A stretch of DNA of 11,710 bases from Phoronis ovalis (taxonomy: Eukaryota > Phoronida > Phoronidae). The translations under genes were made by a program, and so were the position numbers. Location of the stretch: positions 1-11,710 of the forward strand of contig JAOXYB010000007.1 of the NCBI GenBank assembly GCA_028565635.1, written 5' to 3'. How positions within the stretch are numbered: the first letter of the stretch is position 1; every line of letters starts with the position of its first letter. Below are positions 1-7,609 of this stretch, piece after piece. The notes beneath the pieces were generated by a model that made no database searches, had not been told where the DNA came from, and saw only the letters and a program-made list of their open reading frames with translations.

Positions 1-440
1 ATATGTTGAGTGTTAGCCGTCCAGGTCTGAACTGCAAACACCGGTTACATATGGAAAACAGGAAAATATATAAAGAAAACCAATTTTGTAATTCGGGTGT
101 TTTATGCACATCAAGATATATAATCACGGTAATAGTAATCAATTAAATAATAACAAAAATAGTCCAGAAGGACTTGAGCAAGTCTATGCCGCTACATCAA
201 AAGTAGGAACCGACATCGGTAAAACACTAACACTAAGTTTTTGATAAAAATAAACGTACACAAATTTATTCCCATGTTTTTTTATAGCATGCCGACTATT
301 TACATTCAACGAGTGGGTACTATACAAGACGTGCGAGAGTGAATTCGCTATACAATAAAAAAATTAACAAACATGTAACTTTAATATAATACATGTGTAC
401 TAATAATGGCCGAATAATACGTATATCCAGACAATTTTAG
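1..440. other. AT-rich non-coding stretch, no gene seen
   Basis: I see no coding frame of note, no RNA gene and no repeat that I can name. The stretch is AT-rich with scattered short A and T runs, and ends where the composition shifts at about position 441. Confidence 0.5.
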
Positions 441-715
441 ATGACGCAAAAAGGAAATTGCGGCTCTGCAAAATACAGGAGCTGTAGCAACGCGGCATTT
501 CCCTTTTATCTTACTCTTGCCTTTGTCTTATGCCAGCATATTAATTCCTTGTCCGGTTATTTGCCCTATGTTTATCGTGGTTTGCAATTCGGGCTTTCAG
601 CAGGGATTTGAAAAGGCCGCCGCTTTTGCAACGCGACCTGGCGGATTATGCCACATGGTTCATGTCTATTGCCAATTTTTCCGATAGGTTGGGGGATTTA
701 TTGATTATGTTGAGG
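441..715 (+). other. GC/CpG-richer block, possible repeat fragment or exon
   Basis: This block is clearly richer in G, C and CpG than its AT-rich flanks. Three plus-strand frames are unusually open. An ATG at 441 opens 56 codons to a stop at 609-611, then a further 30 codons to 702-704. A second frame is open from 445 to 684 without an early ATG. A third is open from 545 to 739 with an in-frame ATG at 662. The block ends at 715-721 with GGTAAGT, a consensus 5' splice site. None of the translations matches a protein family that I recognise; they are hydrophobic and Cys-rich. I cannot decide between a fragment of an interspersed repeat, an exon of an unrecognised plus-strand transcript, and chance. 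The strand is given only because of the splice-site match. Confidence 0.3.
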
Positions 716-740
716 GTAAGTGAAAGTTGCAAGATAGTGT

Positions 741-779
741 GATCGATGAACTTTCGGACCAATGATCGAACCTTCGGAC
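741..779. repeat. short imperfect direct repeat
   Basis: Two neighbouring copies of a GATCGA...TTCGGAC unit lie at 741-759 and 764-779. The second is three bases shorter. The unit is CpG-containing, unlike the surrounding AT-rich DNA, and follows directly on the GC-richer block, so it may be the tail of the same element. Confidence 0.45.
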
Positions 780-1105
780 TATCGAGCTGACCCCAAAAAA
801 TTTAACCCCAACTACAGAACACACATCTTAATGAGCTCTGTTTTTCATGTTACTCGTTTTGAATTGGTCCCCAGGCACATTTTACACAGATGCCCCCAGA
901 TACCACCTCTAGTAGTTTTTCTTCAAGATAAATAATAAGTGCAGATAAATAGGTGGATACCGAATGCCAGTATTTTAATAGTCATCTGAAAGTCTGTGAG
1001 TGCAGGTTTTTCGAAAAATTTACTTTTATATAAATAATAGAAATCAAAATGTATCATCCTGTTTGAGAAGGGAGAGAATCAATGTAACTGAGACATAAAC
1101 TTCTT

Positions 1106-1145
1106 CAATAAAATTCATTTATTTGACAATAAAATTCATTTATTT
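1106..1145. repeat. tandem 19-bp repeat carrying poly(A)-like signals on both strands
   Basis: CAATAAAATTCATTTATTT occurs at 1106-1124 and again, identical, at 1127-1145, separated by GA. Each copy is partly self-complementary and carries AATAAA on the plus strand and TTTATT (AATAAA on the minus strand, at 1118-1123 and 1139-1144). Partial copies (AAATAAAATTCA) recur near 2381 and 2409. If the HEXIM transcript runs this far, these are candidate distal poly(A) signals. Confidence 0.6.
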
Positions 1146-2114
1146 TCTCTAATTTTCTTGTAAAACATTGTTTCAATTCAACTATTCCAAACCACAAGCT
1201 ATTTTTTCTGGGGTCAAAAAGGTGACACCTAATTTTTTTACAAAATGTGGTAAAAATGTCCACAAAAATTGCATATTAGGAAAAATACTTAGCATTACAT
1301 GTTAAACAACTAGAAGTGATTTTCATATATTCAGCACCTCATGTAAACATTTAATAATTCGTAGCTTGTGATTTGTATATAATCTTCAATGGTAACAACT
1401 AAAATGACTGCTTTTATTTGAAAATAACCACTTCCACATTCACACCCAATCTGTCAAAGCAAAAAGTACAAATCAGCTGAATTAACTTGCATATAAAACA
1501 TAACCAAATACTCAACACAACTTATTTCATTCTACTGCCAATAAACACACCTGGGACAATATAATAATTAGACCAAAGACTTTTCTTTGATGATGGAAAA
1601 ACGTTTGGCCAACTGAAGTTGTCACCTACTTACAGAACTGTAATAGCATATGGCCCAGTGTATGGTATGCTAAAATCAGGATTTAATTTCAGTTAATTTG
1701 TTCCCACTCAAAAACCCAGAATATCCTCCTTTATGTGATAGAAGTGTCCAAGTGATAATTCGACTCTTTCTCAAAATTTAATAGATCATTTTACTTTACA
1801 TTATGTGGCAGAACTTTTTATACTGGCATTGTAACTATTCATTGTTTTGTGGCAATGCCACAACCTGTTTATCACTGGCTCAGTAACTAAACATACAGAA
1901 GATGGAAATCAGGAGAAGCTCAATCAATTTAATATGGTGAAACATATGACCATCACAAACACCATAGAGTTTGCCCTGGCATGACCAGCTGTTGACAAGG
2001 TAATTAACCTGATTATAGTACCTAGTCTGTGATGTTTGATGTCATACAGTAAGCAGGTTGTGTTTTTCTGTAAAAACAAGTAGCCACATAGATGTCACAT
2101 GACTAGAGTGATCT

Positions 2115-2126
2115 GGTCATGACCTA
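2115..2126. promoter_or_regulatory. nuclear-receptor-like inverted repeat (IR0)
   Basis: TGGTCATGACCT contains the perfect 10-bp palindrome GGTCATGACC. It differs by one base from the palindromic thyroid hormone response element AGGTCATGACCT known from vertebrates. Its position about 1.8 kb downstream of the HEXIM stop does not suggest a promoter. A chance match is quite possible. Confidence 0.2.
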
Positions 2127-2402
2127 GATTGTTTAGAATGCTTTAAAAGATGATAAACAACCACCCTGGTAATACATTTTACATAAAAACTCACATAAGA
2201 CACTTTCTAATTTCTCATGCAAAGCGAACATGCACTATTAAAAGCAGTCATTTTTACTAATTCTAATTAATCCCATTTATATACTGATTTTGACATTTTT
2301 CTTGAAAAAGGAAAGATAGCACAACAATGCCTTGGCAAAAAATAACAATATAACAGTAAACCCAAAAGTGGCATATAAAAATAAAATTCACAAAAAGAAA
2401 AC

Positions 2403-2428
2403 GTTCAAAATAAAATTCATTTTTGAAC
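2403..2428. repeat. AT-rich inverted repeat (hairpin)
   Basis: GTTCAAAA at 2403-2410 pairs perfectly with TTTTGAAC at 2421-2428 across a 10-base loop. No poly-T or gene end associates with it, so a terminator role is not implied. Confidence 0.45.
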
Positions 2429-3282
2429 AGTAGGTTAGAACTCTTGTCCTATCTCTTACTACTGACCTTTTTTTCTTTTTTTTTTGCAAACAATACTGCC
2501 ACATTATTTTACAGTTCTTTCCCTTTCCAAATACATTACAATATATCATTTTCAAAATTGTGTACTCTCCAATTTCTTAACAAGTTATGATGTATTCCAA
2601 AAGTACTACAACATATGTATTAAGTGAATTTTCCATAAATGCAGCTACAAGCCATGCCATACCGGCATGTTCCCACACCATACAATTTCCACCATGGCAC
2701 ATTATTAAGAAATGAAGTGTACACAAACTGATATTCCAAAACACTTGCATCAAGTTCTTGCAGATGGTTTTTTTTATCTCCAGCTCTTATATTTGAATGT
2801 CCAAACAAATTTTTCCATAATTCCAGACATCAACAGAGTAAGGAAAAACACTGTTGACAAATACACAATTTTTTCACATTCTATTTGTAAAATAAATTAA
2901 AATTATAGGGAGTAAAATGTCACGAATTTTGTTAAAATAACCAATCAGAAGGATTTCCACTAAAACCAACTGAGAAAGAATTTTGAAGCAAGTCTGAACA
3001 GTTCCAACTTACACCGCTAATAATGACATTTTTTCCTCAAAATACTTCGTCTTCAAGACAATGAAAGGCACAGGAACAGAAACTGCAATACTATATAACC
3101 ATTCTTAAATTGCAATCATAAATTTTTGCAGATACAACTCATTTTTTTTGCTCGTCACCACACAGCACACACAGTCTGAGGTTACAACACCTGATACCCT
3201 GGGCACAAGCAGTAGCAGTTTGTTTAAATCCCAGGGCTTATCAATATCAATCTGGACTACATAATGAAGATGGAGTCCTTAT

Positions 3283-3288
3283 TTTATT
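3283..3288 (-). terminator. candidate HEXIM poly(A) signal
   Basis: TTTATT on the plus strand reads AATAAA on the coding strand. It is the first canonical hexamer after the HEXIM stop. No clear GU-rich element follows it, so usage is uncertain. Confidence 0.35.
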
Positions 3289-3973
3289 CATGATATGATA
3301 TCACAACTTCCCCTATTTAGATACCAAAACCCCTATACATTAACAAGTTATGGTAACCTGCTTCTCACTTTTGAGGGGGCATAGAGACATTTGGATGCAT
3401 GCTTGTATAAACCTGTGGTCAAAATTAAACTTACAAAAAGCATGACCATTCACTAAAAAACAATAAATAAAACTATGATAGTCAACCTTTACAAAACCTT
3501 GGTGTACAATTTTTACTCAAGGCCTTTCATCCCCTAAGAATATTTAGGCCACAAAATCAATATATACACCCACACGGTATAAATTTAGAAGTAACCTGTT
3601 TCGAGCAAACATTTAGCTGGACTTTGTTATTTAGTAATTTTTTTTTAGCAAACAAACCATTCTGATGAGAAAATAATGTCACTAATAATCAAACATATTT
3701 TTTTACTTTCCATATTTCATGAAATCAGTCGATCTCCCTTGAACTATGGTCCCTTTCAATTAGCTCCAGAGGATCATATGGAAGAGTCCATTATTAACCA
3801 AAAAGGTAAACAAACTAAATACCAAATTCCATGAGTAATGACAAGAATGTTTAAAAGGACTTTGACTTGACTGTGTCCAAATACTGATCATATAAAACAA
3901 CTGGAAGAAAAATCTTCCACATTTTTATGCGAGATGCCCTCTACAGTTTGAACTGGGTCCACTTTTTCTGAGT
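3283..3973 (-). other. probable HEXIM 3' UTR, proximal part
   Basis: This AT-rich, non-coding stretch follows directly after the HEXIM stop codon in the direction of transcription. The minus strand carries AATAAA at 3283-3288, about 690 bases after the stop, the nearest canonical poly(A) signal. A TGTATATA at 3561-3568 on the minus strand fits the Pumilio-binding consensus UGUANAUA. The true 3' end may lie further left, for example at the AATAAA copies near 1118-1144. The UTR assignment is inferred from position only. Confidence 0.45.
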
Positions 3974-4831
3974 TTAGCTGGTACTTTTCATCAATTTTTC
4001 TTGTGCAAGTAAAATATTTTCAGATTGTAAGTTATTTATTTCTGCTTTTAATTTTTGTATGCAAGCATCTTTTTGCCAGTGCTCCACATTTTCAGTATTT
4101 CTTTCAATTAAATGATTTCTGTTAATTTTATTTTCTTCAACAATTTTAAGTTGCTGTTCAAGTTTTTCTACTTTTGACTCCAACTCAATATATTCTTTAA
4201 TTAATTCTGACTTATTCATATTTTGAAGCCGTTCTGCATGGATACTTTCATAAGCTTCAGAAAAATCCTTAACAAGAAATGAATCATCCATGTCATCATT
4301 AGGAGAGTCGCCGTAATATTCCTCTGAACTTTCATAACTTCCCGAGCCCTGACGATGCAACTCTTCGGCACGATTTTCCAAATTGGGTTCAATATGTTCA
4401 TTTTTATCATGGTCGTCCATAAGAAACTGAGTTGTATTGTATGGTGCAACAGGATGACCAGATTCAAAACGCCGCTGTCTTTTTGCACAAGCCTTTTTTG
4501 TTTCTTTCTCATCTATTTTTTTTCTTTCTTCCCAACTCAATTTATTGTAAGGCTTCCACTGATGATGCTTTCCACCTTTTCTTTTCCTTCTACCTCTTTT
4601 TCCTTTTCTACCATCTTTTCCTGATTCACTTCCACCACTGATCTGGCGATCTATCCCATTGACACTTTCCCGATCCGTACCATTTGGTCCCGCCTTGTTG
4701 TTGTCTGCTGCGCTTCGCGGACTGACCTCTCGTTCATCGTCTCCGAGCGCCCCATCAGGGATGGCTCCATAAATAGTAGATTTCACATTAGAATTTGCCT
4801 GTTCTGGCGTAGTAATTTTCACTTCATCCAT
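3974..4831 (-). CDS. HEXIM1: HEXIM family P-TEFb inhibitor, complete single-exon CDS
   Basis: This encodes a 285-residue HEXIM protein. In the known family, HEXIM dimers bind 7SK snRNA, and the RNA-bound form holds P-TEFb (CDK9 with cyclin T) inactive in the nucleus, restraining RNA polymerase II elongation. Order of parts: a low-complexity N-terminus (1-70); a basic, Gly/Arg/Lys-rich RNA-binding and nuclear-localisation stretch (about 72-90); the HEXIM signature KHHQWKPYNKLSWEERKK (88-105); PVAPYNTTQFLMDDHD (127-142), which contains the PYNT motif (130-133) needed for CDK9 inhibition; an acidic patch (about 166-187); and a C-terminal cyclin-T-binding, dimerising coiled coil (about 188-283) starting with DFSEAYE and LQNMNKSELIKEY. 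The protein is shorter than human HEXIM1 (359 residues), mainly at the N-terminus. An in-frame TGA at 4856-4858 precedes the ATG, which has a good context (A at -3, G at +4). The CDS has no intron, as in the human paralogues. Family assignment is very secure; HEXIM1 versus HEXIM2 is not meaningful outside vertebrates. Confidence 0.96.
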   Translation of the reverse strand: MDEVKITTPEQANSNVKSTIYGAIPDGALGDDEREVSPRSAADNNKAGPNGTDRESVNGIDRQISGGSESGKDGRKGKRGRRKRKGGKHHQWKPYNKLSWEERKKIDEKETKKACAKRQRRFESGHPVAPYNTTQFLMDDHDKNEHIEPNLENRAEELHRQGSGSYESSEEYYGDSPNDDMDDSFLVKDFSEAYESIHAERLQNMNKSELIKEYIELESKVEKLEQQLKIVEENKINRNHLIERNTENVEHWQKDACIQKLKAEINNLQSENILLAQEKLMKSTS

Positions 4832-4976
4832 TATGTAAACTTCCTTGATAAAAAGTCAACGATTCTTTAGAAAAAATTGCTAAAAAGTTCATACTTTTTG
4901 CCGTACGTCTTTCCTCGTCCAGCGCTCAGCCGTGACTAACCACTTTACACTAGATAGTCTGAATATAAAAGCTCCA

Positions 4977-4988
4977 ATACCGCGGTAT
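4977..4988. promoter_or_regulatory. 12-bp perfect palindrome upstream of HEXIM
   Basis: ATACCGCGGTAT is a perfect palindrome about 145 bases upstream of the HEXIM ATG, inside the CpG-richer part of the 5' region. A symmetric site of this length suits a dimeric DNA-binding protein, but I do not recognise it as a named element. Confidence 0.3.
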
Positions 4989-5161
4989 ACTTCCGCGTAG
5001 CAAGTTATACGAAGAAAGGTGTTATGGTTATTTTCCTTAAATCAATAAACGTTAACATTTGATCATTGTGAATTTTGGTACTTGCATGTGAATAGTTTCG
5101 ACAGCCATCAATTCTTACAGCTAACACCTTACGACCAAATAGATATAACCATTGTTTACAA

Positions 5162-5167
5162 CACGTG
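5162..5167. promoter_or_regulatory. CACGTG E-box (distal to HEXIM ATG)
   Basis: CACGTG sits inside the longer palindrome ACACGTGT (5161-5168). CACGTG is the core bound by bHLH-zip proteins such as MYC/MAX, USF and MiT/TFE. It pairs with a second copy 46 bp away. Confidence 0.35.
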
Positions 5168-5207
5168 TAGAAATATTCTAAAATATAGTTCCGACCCCTG
5201 CGAAGAC

Positions 5208-5213
5208 CACGTG
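5208..5213. promoter_or_regulatory. CACGTG E-box next to TATA-like motif
   Basis: CACGTG in the context GACCACGTGATC; the reverse strand reads ATCACGTGGT, close to the TCACGTG core of MiT/TFE sites. It lies 11 bases from the TATA-like motif at 5224-5229. If that TATA is used, the box overlaps the core promoter. Confidence 0.35.
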
Positions 5214-5223
5214 ATCAAAATTC

Positions 5224-5229
5224 TTTATA
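5224..5229 (-). promoter_or_regulatory. TATA-box-like motif for HEXIM
   Basis: The minus strand reads GGGTATAAAG, with G-rich bases before and a G after TATAAA, as in strong metazoan TATA boxes. It points toward HEXIM. No transcript data support it here. Confidence 0.3.
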
Positions 5230-5230
5230 C

Positions 5231-5900
5231 CCTAGCGGCGAAAAAGTAAACGAAACACAATCGGAAGCAATTGTGATATTGTAAGCTTGATACTGATCCA
5301 TAGCTTACTGAGGAATGTATTTCAAGCAGTGACTTTGTTAACATAAACCAAGCAGGCATTCGACTACCTTCGATTTATCTACAGGCTATTTAGAAGCATT
5401 GTGGGGAGATACTTGATTTATTTTTAGGTGGTGTTAAAGCGTGGTTGAAAATTTTGGATTTTGTACTTTTTTGGCGAAGTTCAGAAATTCAAAAACTTAG
5501 TTTGCTACCCATGGCTCATAGCAAATAATATGGATTACTACCAGATCATTTGCTGTAAATCGGATTAAGCCAAGAAGTAGATTTTGGTTTGTATCCTTAG
5601 AATTTGATTTGTATCAACCAGTTATCATAAAAATATTTTTAAATTTTGGATTGTTATCCTTATATTTACAAAAATTTTGATTGGGTTTTCTACTACATAC
5701 TAAAGTTTTGATTGGGTTCCGTGGCATGTCCCCTTATTTAGAAATAGGAGTACACTTGTCCAATATATTAACCTACCAATACAATTAGTCTAGCTTACAC
5801 AAGGGCTCTTCTATTTTTACTCAAAGATTAACCATGATAATTTATAAATACCTTACTTTGTAAGGCTAAGTATAATATTCAACTCAAGTAAAACAAGAAA
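5231..5900. other. intergenic DNA between the two minus-strand genes
   Basis: No coding frame or RNA gene is visible between the HEXIM promoter region and the 3' end of the upstream gene. The notable content is a run of degenerate TTTTGATT-type repeats in the second half. Confidence 0.5.
5581..5724. repeat. degenerate ~30-bp minisatellite-like repeats
   Basis: Units starting with a TTTTGG or TTTTGATTGG core recur. The clearest begin at 5641, 5671 and 5701, a period of 30: AAATTTTGGATTGTTATCC, then AAAATTTTGATTGGGTTTTC, then TAAAGTTTTGATTGGGTTCC. Earlier, more diverged units (TTTTGGTTTGTATCC, TTTGATTTGTATC) start near 5582 and 5603, and another core lies at 5451-5460. The copies have drifted, so this is an old array. 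Confidence 0.5.
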
Positions 5901-5914
5901 CAGTTCGTTTAAAG

Positions 5915-5928
5915 TTTATTATTTTATT
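5915..5928 (-). terminator. double AATAAA poly(A) signal of the winged-helix/nucleosidase gene
   Basis: TTTATT occurs at 5915-5920 and 5923-5928 on the plus strand, giving two AATAAA hexamers on the minus strand. They lie about 1170 bases past the stop at 7097 and are the clearest canonical signals I noticed downstream of it, so they are the best guess for the transcript end. Confidence 0.45.
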
Positions 5929-7096
5929 GAGAATAACTATACATAGTCTGGAAAAAAATCACATCAGATTTACATCTCTTGAAAATGTTTCAAAGCATTT
6001 CAAGTAAAAATTACATGCATGGATATTGAATAAAGTTCTTACTGGTAATGTCACCCTAATATAAAGCTTTACAACAACAATTAACCAAATACCAGGTTTG
6101 GAAAGCGCTTTAAAGCAGTAATGAAAACTGACTAGCAATAAGATTAGATTATATTATTTAATAATGTAATGAATGACATGTTTTTAGGTTTTTTTCGACA
6201 ATGCACAAGATGCAAATATTTTTTCACGAAACAGTCAACTGCATACATACATCGCACACAACCCAAGGATGTGCTTGTTTCAGGCTTTTGTACTTGTATA
6301 TTATTTAGTCGAAGAAATCCAATAGCCAGACAATTACGCCTTATTACAAATAGTTATTAGATGATGAACAGGCGTGTAAACTGCAGATTCTGACTTACAA
6401 AATACAGACCAGGAAAACACCTTAGGAGCAGCTACATGCAATCCCATACCTAAATATTGTTGAATGCCATTAGAAAAAATATTTGCTTAAATTATGAAGC
6501 TATTCAAAAACATGAGATCACAATCTACTTCTTGTGAGCCTCTTACTCAGCCAGACGGTCATATGTTCCATAATAATACACTGGTATCAGTTACAAATGT
6601 CTGAATATCAACTTTGTAGATTATTAGTGACTACTTTTAGCATACACTTGTGAACCGAGCATTGCAGATCAAGAAAGATTTTGAATAGCTACCTAATTAA
6701 TGAAACTGCTTTAGATCAAGTAATGAATTTGATAACTCTGTATATTAAAATTTTTATAAAATTCATAATCCTAATATCAGTTATCAGTTAAACTTCGTAT
6801 GAGCAATATGGCAGTGTGGATCATACAACATCATAGAACATCTTCGACAGAAAAGTTATCACACCATCGCAACAATTAACTTTCAACCACGTTGACCACA
6901 TATAAACTCGTACTACAGCAATTATTAAGAAAAGCAAACACAACTTTTGAAATATACACAGTATCTTTCCACAGAATATTATTTTGTTTTATATTAGCTG
7001 GCAAACATTCAGAGTGCCATTTATAGCAGATTACAATATACCACATTTGAATTGAGAGTTAACATAACTCGAGCGACATACAGAAGTGTGTTGCCT
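5929..7096 (-). other. probable 3' UTR of the winged-helix/nucleosidase gene
   Basis: This AT-rich, non-coding stretch lies between the stop codon at 7097-7099 and the double AATAAA. No other gene is visible. A 63-codon plus-strand frame at 6169-6360 resembles nothing and is taken as chance. The UTR status is inferred from position. Confidence 0.4.
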
Positions 7097-7609
7097 TTAA
7101 TCTTCCTCAGTTCCAGGGATAAGAGATATAAGACTTTTCATGTAAGAAGCAGCAGCTAAGGAAGCGTACGCATTCCATTCTTTCTTTGTACCGTCCCCAT
7201 AATCAACAACAGATCGGATTAATACAAAACTATACTTAACATTTCCAATGACACTATCTAAAACCTGATCGAATTCATTATCAAATACCATAATACCATG
7301 TCGGTATGCAAATTCCTGTCTTGATGCATCGTTACGCATAATCGTTTTCCCTGATCCAATAGTACCATATCGAATTGTTGGTTCATTTGGCGAGTACACA
7401 TGTTCCGAACCAGGTGGAGGAGGGGGATGCTGTACTTCAATGAGGTCTCGACCTCCTAAGCTCATAAATAATTTATCGCTATCTCTAGAAGGACGCTCAA
7501 AGCTGACCTCTTGACCTTTAAGCATATTTTGACCTTGAGCGATGTATTCTTTCCATGGAGAAAGATCAGGGTTAACTTCATGATTATCTTTTAAAAAGCC
7601 TATTTTTTC
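7097..7609 (-). CDS. last coding exon: linker, active-site C-terminal half of nucleosidase domain
   Basis: 170 codons plus TAA. The acceptor CAG lies at 7612-7610, in phase 0. The first about 70 residues are a linker-like insertion with a five-proline run (309-313 of the fragment). The rest holds YGTIGSGKTIM, FDNEFDQVL and IRSVVDYGDG, followed by a helix WNAYASLAAASYMKSL typical of the C-terminus of this fold. The tail is acidic (GTEED). Confidence 0.88.
   Translation of the reverse strand, partial: EKIGFLKDNHEVNPDLSPWKEYIAQGQNMLKGQEVSFERPSRDSDKLFMSLGGRDLIEVQHPPPPPGSEHVYSPNEPTIRYGTIGSGKTIMRNDASRQEFAYRHGIMVFDNEFDQVLDSVIGNVKYSFVLIRSVVDYGDGTKKEWNAYASLAAASYMKSLISLIPGTEED

Larger units (their letters stand above)
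1217..3282. other. long AT-rich region without a recognisable gene
   Basis: No reading frame here looks coding. The two 62-codon frames around 2620-2900 overlap on opposite strands and resemble nothing. The region contains many A/T runs, the hairpin at 2403-2428 and the palindrome at 2115-2126. It could be distal 3' UTR of the minus-strand HEXIM gene or plain intergenic DNA; transcript data are needed to tell. Confidence 0.5.
4832..5230 (-). promoter_or_regulatory. HEXIM 5' UTR and candidate promoter region
   Basis: This is the stretch upstream of the HEXIM start. It is richer in CpG than most non-coding DNA here, notably around 4900-5000. The minus strand has a TATA motif in the context GGGTATAAAG (TATAAA at 5224-5229), which would place a start site near 5195 and give a 5' UTR of about 360 bases. 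A TATAAAA on the opposite strand lies at 4964-4970, so the orientation evidence is not one-sided. Two CACGTG E-boxes and a 12-bp palindrome also lie here. Promoter identity is inferred from position and motifs. Confidence 0.4.

Noticed and set aside
762-935. 57-codon plus-strand frame starting MIEPSDYRAD
   Set aside because: It has no family resemblance and spans the small repeats; a frame of this size is expected by chance.
2620-2900. Overlapping 62-codon frames on both strands
   Set aside because: They are antisense to each other, resemble no family and lie in low-complexity AT-rich DNA.
4216-4641. Minus and plus frames of 69-98 codons overlapping HEXIM
   Set aside because: They are out-of-frame or antisense readings of the HEXIM coding sequence; the plus-strand ones are Phe/Ser-rich because they mirror Lys/Glu codons.
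6169-6360. 63-codon plus-strand frame
   Set aside because: It lies antisense in the probable 3' UTR of the winged-helix gene and shows no recognisable motif.
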